NCBI GenBank assembly: GCA_049889535.1
Contig: JBMHDF010000001.1
Location: forward strand, 35,645-99,644
Length of the DNA stretch: 64,000 nucleotides
Source of the DNA: JAYQKL01 sp049889535
GTDB taxonomy: Bacteria; Pseudomonadota; Alphaproteobacteria; RS24
Direction: 5' to 3'
In this document: one piece after another, positions 17,679 through 26,354 of the stretch
Position numbering within the stretch: the stretch's first letter is position 1
Layout of the letters: every line of letters starts with the position of its first letter
The notes under the pieces: generated by a model
The model's database searches: none
What the model was told of the DNA's origin: nothing
What the model saw: the letters and a program-made list of their open reading frames with translations, nothing else
Position numbers and translations under genes: made by a program

Positions 17679-17704
17679 AAGCCGGCCTTCGGGTCGGCTT
17701 TTTG
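17679..17704 (+). terminator. Rho-independent terminator after rpmG
   Basis: AAGCCGGCC (17679-17687) pairs with GGTCGGCTT across a TTCG tetraloop, giving nine base pairs with one G-U wobble, followed by a T-run. UUCG-type loops are very stable. It lies 21 bases after the rpmG stop and separates it from the DUF3572 gene. Confidence 0.9.
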
Positions 17705-17763
17705 CATTTGGGCTATAATTTGATAAAACTACGCTGAGCGATAGACAAAAAGAAAGTTTTAAA

Positions 17764-18042
17764 ATGACATCCAATGATGCCGAAATTATGGGATTAAAAA
17801 TGCTGGGCTGGTTGGCAAGTCAGGAAGAGGCCATGTCGCGTTTTGCCGCTCTTTCAGGCCTTGACCCAGTTGAGCTGCTCGCGCATGCCAGCGATCCAAC
17901 CATGCTTGGGGGGATGATGGACTTTGTGCTATCTGATGAACCCTTATTACTGGCGTTTTGCGAAGAAAATGACATCCACCCTGAGTCTCCAGCACAAGCG
18001 CGTCAATTGCTTCCTGGCGGCGACATCCCCCATTGGACATAA
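17764..18042 (+). CDS. DUF3572 family protein
   Basis: A 92-residue, soluble, helical and acidic protein of a family I know mainly from alphaproteobacteria; function unknown. Recognisable pattern: ALxxL-type N-terminal helix with GWLAS, then RFAALSGLDP, a LLxxxxDP segment, and DFVLSDEPLLLAF. In Caulobacter-like genomes the homologue lies beside divK and pleD; here neither is present, and a HAD gene follows instead. It is free-standing after the rpmG terminator, so it needs its own promoter, which I could not assign. Confidence 0.8.
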   Translation: MTSNDAEIMGLKMLGWLASQEEAMSRFAALSGLDPVELLAHASDPTMLGGMMDFVLSDEPLLLAFCEENDIHPESPAQARQLLPGGDIPHWT

Positions 18043-18081
18043 ACCAAGAACACACTAATTAATAAAAACAGGAGTTAGATT

Positions 18082-18738
18082 GTGTCTGATGTAAGTGATG
18101 AAATAAAACAACAATGCGCTGAGGTGAGCTTTGACCCCGCGCGCCCTTTAATCATTTCTGATGCTGATGAGGTTTTGCTCCAATTCATGGTTCAGTTTGA
18201 GCATTATCTTGACAAGCAAGATTTGTGGATTGACCTGCAAAGCTTTAAATTAAACGGCAATATTAAACATAAAGGTAGCCAAAAACAGGCCGATGTGAAC
18301 ATGCCTGACCTGCTTGATGCTTTTTTTGCCGCTGAAACCCCGCATTTCACACCTGTTGACGGCGCCGCTGAAAGCCTGTCCATGCTAGCTGAACATGCCC
18401 AAATCCTTGTCTTGACGAATTTGCCGCTTGCGCAAAGACAAGCGCGTCAAGAAAACCTCAAGCAAAATGGTATGGATTATCCGGTCATTGTCGGCAGCGG
18501 GCCAAAAGGACCTGCGGTGAAATGGATTGCACAAAATGTTGATGCACCGATTTTCTTTCTTGATGATATTTTCCATAATATTAACAGCGTGGCTGACCAT
18601 GTCCCCCAAACCCATCGTATTCATATGATTGCTGACCAGCGTTTGCGAAAAATGATGAATGCCGCCGAAAAAGCCAGCACGCGAATTGATGATTGGCCTA
18701 TTGCGCGCAATTGGATATTAGAAACACTTTCGCGCTAA
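18082..18738 (+). CDS. HAD-superfamily hydrolase-like protein
   Basis: Haloacid-dehalogenase fold, probably a phosphatase of unknown substrate. Motif I is SDADE (Asp27 and Asp29 as nucleophile and acid), motif II is LTNLP (Thr after two hydrophobic residues), and a late FLDDIFHNI supplies the motif IV acidic pair. 218 residues, no signal peptide. The start is GTG at 18082, with AGGAGTT 9 bases upstream. It lies between DUF3572 and dinB, where related genomes often carry cell-cycle regulators; its sequence gives no link to that role. Confidence 0.75.
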   Translation: MSDVSDEIKQQCAEVSFDPARPLIISDADEVLLQFMVQFEHYLDKQDLWIDLQSFKLNGNIKHKGSQKQADVNMPDLLDAFFAAETPHFTPVDGAAESLSMLAEHAQILVLTNLPLAQRQARQENLKQNGMDYPVIVGSGPKGPAVKWIAQNVDAPIFFLDDIFHNINSVADHVPQTHRIHMIADQRLRKMMNAAEKASTRIDDWPIARNWILETLSR

Positions 18739-18787
18739 TCTTTGTTTCAAAGCTTGCGCTTTTTCATCGCAAAGAACAAAATAGTTT

Positions 18788-20086
18788 ATGGTTTCTTCTA
18801 CGCCTCACTCACCCTCGCGTCTTTGTCGGGATTGCATGCATTTATTTGCAACCGCCCATACGCGTTGTCCGGTTTGCAAAAGCCCGCGCCTTATCACACA
18901 TGAAGAATTAACCAGCCTTTCCATTGCCCATATGGATTGCGACGCTTTTTTCGCCGCCGTTGAAAAACGCGACAATCCTGACTTGGAAGATAAACCTTTA
19001 ATTATTGGAGGCGGCAAGCGCGGGGTTGTTTCCACCTGTTGTTACATCGCCCGCATTTATGGTGTGTCATCGGCCATGCCCATGTTTAAAGCGCTTGAAT
19101 TATGCCCGCAAGCCGTCATCATGCCGCCTAATGGTGAAAAATATCAGCAGGTGGGGCAAGAAATACGCGCCATGATGCTCGATATTACGCCTTTAGTTCA
19201 GCCAGTTTCCATTGATGAAGCCTTTCTCGACCTGACTGGCACAGAGCGCTTGCATGGTGAACCGCCAGCAGCCCGCCTCGCCCGACTTGCTAAAGATATA
19301 AAACAAAAAATCGGTATCACAGTTTCGATTGGCCTGAGCCATAATAAATTTCTCGCCAAGCTAGCATCTGATATGGATAAGCCAAATGGTTACACAATCA
19401 TCGGTCGTGCAGAAACCAGTTCATATTTGGCCGCTTTGCCCGTCAATAAATTATGGGGCGTCGGCAAGCAAACGCAAAAGAAACTCGCCCGTGATGGGAT
19501 TACAAATTGTCAGCAATTACAAAAAATGGAGCAAGCCGACTTAATTAAGCGCTATGGGCAGTTTGGCTTGCATCTTCATCGTCTTGCACATGGCATAGAC
19601 AGCCGCCACATCACCCCAACCAGACAAGCAAAAAGCATTTCGGCAGAAACAACTTTTGAGATGGACACCAAAGATACTGCTTTTTTAGAAAAAACGCTCT
19701 GGAAGCTTTGTGAAAAAGTGTCGCGCCGTTGCAAAGCTAAAAATCTAGCTGGCGAGACTGTGGTTCTCAAACTCAAAACATCAGATTTTAAAAGCCTGAC
19801 GCGCAATCGAAAATTAGCCGACCCCTCCCAAATGGCCGACACACTATTTGCACAAGGGCTTGATTTGCTCAAACGCGAATTATCCGCTCACCCGCAACGC
19901 GCCTATCGGCTGATTGGTATTGGCTATGCGGGTTTAACCTCTGAAAACCGAGCTGACCCATATGATTTGGCAGATCCGGAAAAAACGAAACGCCATGCCG
20001 CCGAGTTGGCGATGGACAAAGTGCGTGATAAGTTTGGAAGTGAAAAAATTAAAAAAGGGCGTGGTCTTTCCGCCAAAGACACTTAA
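18788..20086 (+). CDS. dinB: DNA polymerase IV with N-terminal zinc ribbon
   Basis: Y-family translesion polymerase. Catalytic acids: D50 in AHMDCDAFFA and the D143-E144 pair in SIDEAFLDLTG; a helix-hairpin-helix segment (LWGVGKQTQKKL) and the little-finger domain follow. Ahead of the polymerase are about 40 extra residues with C13-x2-C16 and C27-x2-C30, a probable zinc ribbon, which I recall in DinB proteins of several alphaproteobacteria. No C-terminal clamp-binding motif was obvious. The protein is 432 residues long and complete; initiation at the first ATG is needed to include the zinc ribbon. Confidence 0.93.
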   Translation: MVSSTPHSPSRLCRDCMHLFATAHTRCPVCKSPRLITHEELTSLSIAHMDCDAFFAAVEKRDNPDLEDKPLIIGGGKRGVVSTCCYIARIYGVSSAMPMFKALELCPQAVIMPPNGEKYQQVGQEIRAMMLDITPLVQPVSIDEAFLDLTGTERLHGEPPAARLARLAKDIKQKIGITVSIGLSHNKFLAKLASDMDKPNGYTIIGRAETSSYLAALPVNKLWGVGKQTQKKLARDGITNCQQLQKMEQADLIKRYGQFGLHLHRLAHGIDSRHITPTRQAKSISAETTFEMDTKDTAFLEKTLWKLCEKVSRRCKAKNLAGETVVLKLKTSDFKSLTRNRKLADPSQMADTLFAQGLDLLKRELSAHPQRAYRLIGIGYAGLTSENRADPYDLADPEKTKRHAAELAMDKVRDKFGSEKIKKGRGLSAKDT

Positions 20087-20110
20087 ATCATTTTCAAGAT
20101 GAGGCATGAA

Positions 20111-20593
20111 ATGGATCATGGAATGGACATTGAACAAAAAATTGCTGAATTAGGGTTAGAGCTTGGCACACCCAAGCCAGCCTTGGCGAGCTATGTGCCT
20201 TACCGGTTTTCGGGCAAAGATTTATATATTTCTGGTCAAGGGCCGGTTGACGCCTCAGGCGCCGCGATTTGCGGCTGTTTGGGCAAAAATATAGAGCTTG
20301 TAGACGGTCAGCAAGCGGCGCGCTTATCTGCAATTAATATTTTATCTCAGCTACGTCAGGCTCTTAATGGTGATTGGTCGCGCCTCATTGGCTGCATCAA
20401 ATTAAATGGATTTGTTGCCGCAACCCCAGATTTTGAAAACCACCCCGCTATTATTAATGGCGCCTCTGACCTCATAAAAAATGTGCTTGGTGAAAAAGGT
20501 CAACATGCGCGCTCGGCCATTGGTGTCAGTAGCTTACCACTCGGCTGGGCAGTTGAAATAGACGCGCTGTTCGAGGTGAAATGTGACGAGTAA
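20111..20593 (+). CDS. RidA (YjgF/YER057c/UK114) family protein
   Basis: RidA proteins form trimers, and the best-known members hydrolyse reactive enamine or imine intermediates from PLP enzymes. The family pattern is visible: SGKDLYISGQGPVD, INILSQLRQAL, and HARSAIGVSSLPLGWAVEIDALFEV, where the conserved Arg sits in the active-site cleft. The longer form (about 160 residues, with an N-terminal helix containing LGLELGTPKP) belongs to the extended subgroup whose substrate is unknown. The start could be ATG 20099, 20111 or 20123; AGG six bases ahead favours 20111. Its stop overlaps the next gene's GTG start. Confidence 0.85.
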   Translation: MDHGMDIEQKIAELGLELGTPKPALASYVPYRFSGKDLYISGQGPVDASGAAICGCLGKNIELVDGQQAARLSAINILSQLRQALNGDWSRLIGCIKLNGFVAATPDFENHPAIINGASDLIKNVLGEKGQHARSAIGVSSLPLGWAVEIDALFEVKCDE

Positions 20594-21770
20594 AAATTGG
20601 CGTCTTTGTGTACATGACACGATACATGAAATTGGACAATCTATTTGGGACGCCTGTGCGAATCCCGATGGTAAGCCATATAACCCTTTTTTAGACTTTC
20701 GGTTTGTTGCGGCTCTTGAGGATAGCCAATCTGTTTGTTCCAATCAGGGCTGGGGCGTGCAACATGTGAGCCTGCAGCATGATGAGCAGATTGACGCAAT
20801 CATGCCGTTATATCTAAAGGCGCATAGTCAAGGGGAATATATTTTTGACCATGGTTGGGCGGACGCGTTTCATCGAGCAGGCGGGCAATATTATCCAAAA
20901 TTACTTTGTGCCGTCCCCTTTACCCCCGCCAGCGGACGCCGATTATTAGTGCGCAAACTGGCCGATAAAGAAACAGAACTTGCACAAAAAGCACTGTTGC
21001 AGGGGGCCAGTGAGTTGGTTGAAAAGTTGGGCCTTTCGAGTCTGCATATAAACTTCCTCCCCCAAAACGAGTGGGATATGGCAGGCAAACAAGGCTATTT
21101 ACAGCGCATTGACCAGCAATTTCACTGGCAAAATAAAAATTACCAGCATTTTGACGAGTTTTTAGAAAGCCTTGCCTCACGCAAACGAAAAAATTTAAGA
21201 AAAGAACGCCGCAAAGCGCTTGAAAATGATATTGCGATTGAATGGCTGACCGGCGACAGTTTAACCCAAGAACATTGGGACGTGTTTTACGAATTTTATC
21301 AGGACACGGGTTATCGCAAATGGGGGCAACCCTATTTGACCCGCGCATTTTTTCATCAAATTCACACCACAATGCCAGAACAAACATTGCTCATCATGGC
21401 CAAACGTGAAGGAAAATATATTGCAGGGGCGCTCAATTTCATTGGCAGTGATACGCTGTTTGGGCGCCATTGGGGCTGCATTGAAGACCATCCATTTTTA
21501 CATTTCGAATGCTGTTATTATCAGGCAATTGACTATGCCATCGCGCATAAATTGGCATGTGTTGAAGCTGGCGCACAAGGCACGCATAAATTAGCGCGCG
21601 GTTATGAGCCGGTTAAAACATATTCCGCACATCATATCCCCCATCCAAACTTTCGGATTGCGGTTGAGAATTATCTTGAACAAGAACGCCGACATGTTGA
21701 CAATGACATAAATTACCTGGCTCAATATACGCCCTTTAAGAAAAAAAATGAGCTAGACCAAGCTGAATAA
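20583..21770 (+). CDS. FemAB-like GNAT N-acyltransferase (DUF482/COG3146)
   Basis: Predicted acyltransferase of 395 residues related to FemAB/peptidyltransferase proteins; substrate unknown, often labelled peptidoglycan-biosynthesis-like. Family features: NPFLDFRFVAALE near the N-terminus, MPLYLKAHSQGEYIFDHGWADA (described here in two halves: MPLYLK and FDHGWADA), a basic RKRKNLRKERR patch, and a second GNAT half with GHR-type loop replaced by FGRHWGC and EAGAQGTHK. GTG start with GAGG six bases upstream, overlapping the RidA gene by 11 bases: translational coupling suggests joint expression. The HIT gene follows after 20 bases. Confidence 0.85.
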   Translation: MTSKNWRLCVHDTIHEIGQSIWDACANPDGKPYNPFLDFRFVAALEDSQSVCSNQGWGVQHVSLQHDEQIDAIMPLYLKAHSQGEYIFDHGWADAFHRAGGQYYPKLLCAVPFTPASGRRLLVRKLADKETELAQKALLQGASELVEKLGLSSLHINFLPQNEWDMAGKQGYLQRIDQQFHWQNKNYQHFDEFLESLASRKRKNLRKERRKALENDIAIEWLTGDSLTQEHWDVFYEFYQDTGYRKWGQPYLTRAFFHQIHTTMPEQTLLIMAKREGKYIAGALNFIGSDTLFGRHWGCIEDHPFLHFECCYYQAIDYAIAHKLACVEAGAQGTHKLARGYEPVKTYSAHHIPHPNFRIAVENYLEQERRHVDNDINYLAQYTPFKKKNELDQAE

Positions 21771-21790
21771 AAAAGCGAAAAGAGGACAAA

Positions 21791-22225
21791 ATGACACCAG
21801 CCGATATGCCAACATATGACAATGACAATGTGTTTGCCAAAATTTTACGCGGCGAGCTACCTTGCGTTAAGGTCTATGAAGACGACCACACACTCGCCTT
21901 TATGGATGTGATGCCGCAAACGGATGGCCATACATTGGTTATTCCCAAAACCCCATCCGTCAATATGCTTGATATTGCAGCAGAAGATGCAGAAGCTGTA
22001 ATGCACACGACGCTAAAATTGGCTCGTGCTGTTAAAGAAGCAATGCAGGCGTCTGGTGTTCAGCTTATGCAACTCAATGGGGCGGCGGCGGGGCAAACTG
22101 TTTTTCACACACATTTTCATATTATCCCGCGCGAAGATGGCGTTGAAATGCGCTTTCACGCCAAAGATATGGCGGACCCTGCAGAATTAGAAAAACACGC
22201 CGCTAAAATACGCGCCGCACTATGA
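21791..22225 (+). CDS. HIT family hydrolase
   Basis: Histidine-triad nucleotide hydrolase or transferase acting on AMP-linked compounds. The triad is H106, H108, H110 in VFHTHFHIIP, with a preceding LNGAAAGQTV loop and the N-terminal FAKILRGELPC signature, matching bacterial HinT/Fhit-like proteins. 144 residues, preceded by AGAGG at 7 bases. Probably the last gene of the RidA-acyltransferase-HIT set; its stop is one base from the stop of the convergent clpA, with no room for a terminator. Confidence 0.9.
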   Translation: MTPADMPTYDNDNVFAKILRGELPCVKVYEDDHTLAFMDVMPQTDGHTLVIPKTPSVNMLDIAAEDAEAVMHTTLKLARAVKEAMQASGVQLMQLNGAAAGQTVFHTHFHIIPREDGVEMRFHAKDMADPAELEKHAAKIRAAL

Positions 22226-22226
22226 T

Positions 22227-24533
22227 TTAGGCTTTGACTTTAGTCTTCTTTTTCCGCGGCGGGTTTTTATCTTCTGGCGGTTCATATGACAGGCTAATCT
22301 CATTTTTCTTATCGACACCAACCTTCACCACACCACCAGATTTTAACGCGCCAAACAACACTTCATCAGCCAGCGGTTTTTTAATTTTTTCCTGTATTAA
22401 ACGCGCAAGCGGGCGGGCACCCATATTGTGGTCATAACCCTGCTCGGCAATCCATTCAGCCGCTTGTGGCGCCAGCTCAATTATGACATTGCGGTCAGCA
22501 AGCTGCACTTCAAGCTGCAAAATAAACTTCTCAACCACGCGCGCCACAACCTCTGGTGGCAAGTGACCGAAAGGAACAACAGCATCTAAGCGATTGCGGA
22601 ATTCAGGGGCAAACATTTTGTTAATGGCCTCCTCATCATCGCCCTTGCGTACTTCACGACCAAAGCCCATAGGCGCTTTAGCCAAATCTGCCGCGCCTGC
22701 ATTTGTTGTCATGATGAGAATCACATTTCGGAAGTCAACTTTACGACCATTGCTGTCTGTTAGCGCGCCATTATCCATAACCTGCAACAAAATATTGAAC
22801 ATGTCTGGATGCGCTTTTTCGATTTCATCAAGCAACAGCACACAATGCGGATGCTGGTCCACACCATCAGTGAGCAACCCGCCCTGATCATAACCAACAT
22901 AGCCTGGAGGCGCACCTAACATGCGCGAAACCGTATGCCGCTCCATATATTCCGACATATCAAAGCGCAGCAATTCAACCCCCAATAATTGCGAGAGCTG
23001 CCGCGCCACTTCTGTTTTGCCCACACCTGTTGGGCCAGAGAACAAATAGCACCCTATTGGTTTATTCTCTTCGCGCAATCCAGCGCGTGATAATTTAATC
23101 GCCGCAGTCAGCGCATCAATGGCTTCATTTTGACCAAACACGACGCGTTTGAGGCCTGTATCTAGGTCTTTCAATTTCTCTTCATCATTTTTGCTGACCG
23201 TTTTGGAAGGTATCCGCGCCATTGTTGCAATAGTGTTTTCAATATCCTTAACACCAATGGTTTTTTTGCGTTTGGAACTCGGCAATAGCATTTGTGCCGC
23301 CCCAACCTCATCAATCACATCAATCGCTTTATCTGGCAGCTTTCTATCTGCCATATAACGCGATGAAAGTTCAACCGCCGCTTTAATCGCATCATGCGTA
23401 TAGCGCACCTTGTGAAAAGTTTCGAAATATGGCTTAAGCCCCCGTAAAATCTTAATACTGTCATCAAGACTTGGCTCATTGACATCAATTTTTTGGAAAC
23501 GACGGGCCAAGGCGCGGTCTTTTTCAAAATGTTGACGAAATTCTTTATAGGTTGTTGAACCTACACATCGTAAACCACCATTTTGCAAAGCGGGTTTCAA
23601 CAAATTAGAAGCATCCATCGCGCCGCCAGAAGTCGCCCCTGCCCCAATCACAGTATGTATTTCATCAATAAAAAGAACCGCTTCGGGCAAATCTTCAAGC
23701 TCTTTCATAATTTGCTTAATGCGCTCCTCAAAATCACCTCGATAGCGCGTACCTGCAAGCAATGTTCCCATATCAAGAGAATATATGACATTATCCTGCA
23801 GCACATCAGGGACTTCATTTTCAACAATTTTACGCGCCAAGCCCTCTGCAATTGCCGTTTTGCCAACACCTGGATCCCCAACCAGCAAAGGGTTATTTTT
23901 ATTGCGACGGCACAAAATTTGAATGGTGCGCTCAACTTCTCTTTGACGCCCAATCAGCGGATCAACTTTTCCTTCGCGCGCCTTATCGTTCAAATTAACG
24001 CAATAGGTCGACAAGGCAGACTCCCCATCTTGCAAGCCCATCCCGTCTTCTTCGTCTTCCACACCTGAAATCGGGCGGTCCTCCTGATAGCCAGGCTTTT
24101 TCGAAATACCATGCGCGATAAAATTAACCGCGTCATAACGGGTCATATCTTGTTCTTGTAGGAAAAAATTGGCGTGGCTTTCGCGCTCAGAAAACAAAGC
24201 CACCAAAACATTGGCCCCTGTCACCTCATCGCGCCCAGATGATTGAACATGAATGACCGCCCGCTGTATCACGCGTTGAAAACCAGCCGTTGGTTTGCAA
24301 TCTTCATCTTCATCAGAAATGAGACCGACTAATTCCTGGTCAATATAATTGGTTAGACTTTCTTTCAGCTGCTTAATATCAACCGCACAGGCTTCCAACA
24401 CAGCATTTGTGTCTGCATCTTCTAAAAGCGCGAGCAGCAAATGTTCCAATGTCGCAAATTCATGATTTCTTTCATTGGCAAGTTCTAGAGCGTCATGAAG
24501 TCCCTGTTCTAACCCTTTCGAAAACGCAGGCAT
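22227..24533 (-). CDS. clpA: ATP-dependent Clp protease ATP-binding subunit ClpA
   Basis: Hexameric unfoldase that feeds substrates to ClpP. 768 residues: N-terminal Clp repeat domain (1-145) that binds ClpS, first AAA module with Walker A GDPGVGKT (219-226) and LFIDEIHT, second AAA module with GPTGVGKTEV and LLLDEIEKAHPD, and APMGFG in the position of the ClpP-docking loop. The last 15 residues are basic (KNPPRKKKTKVKA). It begins 3 bases after clpS ends. ClpP itself is not in this window. Confidence 0.97.
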   Translation of the reverse strand: MPAFSKGLEQGLHDALELANERNHEFATLEHLLLALLEDADTNAVLEACAVDIKQLKESLTNYIDQELVGLISDEDEDCKPTAGFQRVIQRAVIHVQSSGRDEVTGANVLVALFSERESHANFFLQEQDMTRYDAVNFIAHGISKKPGYQEDRPISGVEDEEDGMGLQDGESALSTYCVNLNDKAREGKVDPLIGRQREVERTIQILCRRNKNNPLLVGDPGVGKTAIAEGLARKIVENEVPDVLQDNVIYSLDMGTLLAGTRYRGDFEERIKQIMKELEDLPEAVLFIDEIHTVIGAGATSGGAMDASNLLKPALQNGGLRCVGSTTYKEFRQHFEKDRALARRFQKIDVNEPSLDDSIKILRGLKPYFETFHKVRYTHDAIKAAVELSSRYMADRKLPDKAIDVIDEVGAAQMLLPSSKRKKTIGVKDIENTIATMARIPSKTVSKNDEEKLKDLDTGLKRVVFGQNEAIDALTAAIKLSRAGLREENKPIGCYLFSGPTGVGKTEVARQLSQLLGVELLRFDMSEYMERHTVSRMLGAPPGYVGYDQGGLLTDGVDQHPHCVLLLDEIEKAHPDMFNILLQVMDNGALTDSNGRKVDFRNVILIMTTNAGAADLAKAPMGFGREVRKGDDEEAINKMFAPEFRNRLDAVVPFGHLPPEVVARVVEKFILQLEVQLADRNVIIELAPQAAEWIAEQGYDHNMGARPLARLIQEKIKKPLADEVLFGALKSGGVVKVGVDKKNEISLSYEPPEDKNPPRKKKTKVKA

Positions 24534-24536
24534 AAT

Positions 24537-24917
24537 TTAGTCCTTCTCCATCGTACATTGCAGCGGATGTTGATGCTGACGTGCCAAATCAACGACTTGA
24601 GTTACCTTTGTCTCCGCAACCTCAAAAGTAAATACTCCACAAACTCCAACACCATTTTGATGCACATGCAACATTATTTTTGTCGCCTCTTCCATGTCCT
24701 TGTTGAAAAACTTTTGCAAAACATAGATGACAAATTCCATCGGCGTGTAATCATCATTTAGCAAAAGAACCTTATAAAGCGAGGGTTTCTTGGTTTTTGG
24801 CTTGGTTTTGGTCGCCAAACCCGTGTCATCATTTAAATCATCAGCGCCTGATGGCGGACGGTTTTGTGACGTGAGAAGGATATCATGCGCCAGTTGAGAT
24901 GTTTTTTTCTTTGTCAT
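24537..24917 (-). CDS. clpS: ATP-dependent Clp protease adaptor ClpS
   Basis: Adaptor that delivers N-degron substrates to ClpA. Core signature complete: LYKVLLLNDDYTPMEFV, then HVHQNGVGVCG and AETKVTQV; the substrate pocket uses the DDYTPM and His/Val region. 126 residues with a disordered N-terminal tail of about 45 that in known ClpS modulates ClpA. The ATG at 24917 is used; an upstream in-frame TTG (24947) is less likely. First gene of clpSA, divergent from the carboxypeptidase gene. Confidence 0.95.
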   Translation of the reverse strand: MTKKKTSQLAHDILLTSQNRPPSGADDLNDDTGLATKTKPKTKKPSLYKVLLLNDDYTPMEFVIYVLQKFFNKDMEEATKIMLHVHQNGVGVCGVFTFEVAETKVTQVVDLARQHQHPLQCTMEKD

Positions 24918-24979
24918 TGCAACATATTTGCCGCTGTTTAGCTTCAAAAAATCAATTACTCATAATGTAGGGTTTAAAC

Positions 24980-25008
24980 TTGGTCTTACAAGGTAAACAC
25001 ACTAATCT
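24980..25008 (+). promoter_or_regulatory. Candidate promoter for the carboxypeptidase gene
   Basis: TTGGTC (24980-24985) and TAATCT (25003-25008) with a 17-base spacer lie 44 bases before the ATG in the 134-base gap shared with clpS. Match to sigma-70 consensus is moderate (4 of 6 in each box). Confidence 0.38.
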
Positions 25009-25051
25009 AAATGTGTATTTTGCGTGATTCGCCCTGCTTATAAGTGTGTTG

Positions 25052-26353
25052 ATGGCTCCAATATTCACTTTTTATGCTTTATTGAGCAATCTTGGTTGTG
25101 TTTTGACACGCCGCCTTATGGCTATTTTCGCACTTTTAATGTTAATAGGCAATTTAACACCAGCCATCGCCCGCCCAGCACCGGCAAGCTTTGTTTTAGA
25201 CTCACTGACCAAACAAACGCTGCACGCGCATCAGGCCGAGCGCTATCGATACCCAGCTTCTCTTACCAAAGTCATGACCGCCTATTTGGTCTTTCAGGCG
25301 CTTGATGATGGAAAACTTGACTTAAAGCAGAAAATTTACATTTCGCAACAGGCGGCCGAGCAACCAGCAAGTAAATTATATCTTCAAAAAGGTGAAACCA
25401 TAACTGTTGAAACAGCACTCAAAGCCTTGATTATTAAATCTGCAAATGATGCCGCTGTCACCCTTGCCGAAGCTGTGCATGGTGAGGAGACAAAATTTGC
25501 AACACAAATGACAGCCACTGCACGCGCTATGGGCCTCCGGAAAACACAATTTAAAAATGCAAGCGGTCTGCATCACCCTGAACAATTCACCACAGCTCAT
25601 AATATGGCCATGCTGGCTCATCGCTTAATATTGGACTTTCCGCATTATCTTTATTTTTTCAAAGACCAATCCTTTCACTATCGCGGGCAAACCCATGTGA
25701 CGCATAATCATTTATTGCGTTTCATGCCAAATGTGGCGGGTATGAAAACTGGCTATACGAAATCTTCTGGCTACAATCTTATCTCCCTATATCTTGGCAA
25801 AGATAAACAACTGATTGGCGTAGTGATGGGCAGCGACTCAGCCTCTCAAAGAGATAATTTGATGGCGGCGCTTTTAATGAAATATAAAAATCCTGAAGAG
25901 TCTGCCCAGCTTGACCTGAACACCACACCGCCTCGTGAAATTTTTGTTGCCCGCTCCATCGCACAAGATAAGAATAACACTTTTTTAAACCGCCAATCAG
26001 ACAGCACCCAATGGCGACTTGGCGGGTATTTAATGTCCCAAGCACGCGCTAAAGAAGCGCCTCTAATGCAAGCCATACAAAAAAATTGGTCTGTCCAAAT
26101 TGGTGCATTCCGTAATAAAAACAGTGCGTTATCGCAAATTGAAACAGCCCATAATTTGGCCCCTGATTTATTGGCACAGGCCAAGGCCTTCACCATGCCA
26201 GTGCGCAAACAACAGGAAGTTTTTTACCGCGCGCGATTTGGACACATCAACAAAACGCAGGCAAAACAAATTTGCGCCGTCTTAAAAAAGCATAATCTCG
26301 CTTGTCAGCCGCTTGCCCCTATGCCACCACAAACTGTTCTGGCACACCCTTGA
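25052..26353 (+). CDS. D-alanyl-D-alanine carboxypeptidase with SPOR domain (DacA/PBP5-like)
   Basis: Periplasmic penicillin-binding protein that trims the terminal D-Ala of peptidoglycan pentapeptides. Active-site motifs: S70-L-T-K73, S130-A-N132 and K232-T-G. A hydrophobic signal segment spans about 20-40 with cleavage likely after AIA or ARP. Beyond the transpeptidase fold, residues about 345-425 form a SPOR domain (WSVQIGAFRNKNSA), which binds denuded glycan at the division septum, so the enzyme is probably septal. GTG 25046 just before the chosen ATG and ATG 25118 are alternative starts. The carboxypeptidase plus SPOR architecture next to clpSA recurs in alphaproteobacteria, as remembered. 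Confidence 0.9.
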   Translation: MAPIFTFYALLSNLGCVLTRRLMAIFALLMLIGNLTPAIARPAPASFVLDSLTKQTLHAHQAERYRYPASLTKVMTAYLVFQALDDGKLDLKQKIYISQQAAEQPASKLYLQKGETITVETALKALIIKSANDAAVTLAEAVHGEETKFATQMTATARAMGLRKTQFKNASGLHHPEQFTTAHNMAMLAHRLILDFPHYLYFFKDQSFHYRGQTHVTHNHLLRFMPNVAGMKTGYTKSSGYNLISLYLGKDKQLIGVVMGSDSASQRDNLMAALLMKYKNPEESAQLDLNTTPPREIFVARSIAQDKNNTFLNRQSDSTQWRLGGYLMSQARAKEAPLMQAIQKNWSVQIGAFRNKNSALSQIETAHNLAPDLLAQAKAFTMPVRKQQEVFYRARFGHINKTQAKQICAVLKKHNLACQPLAPMPPQTVLAHP

Positions 26354-26354
26354 A

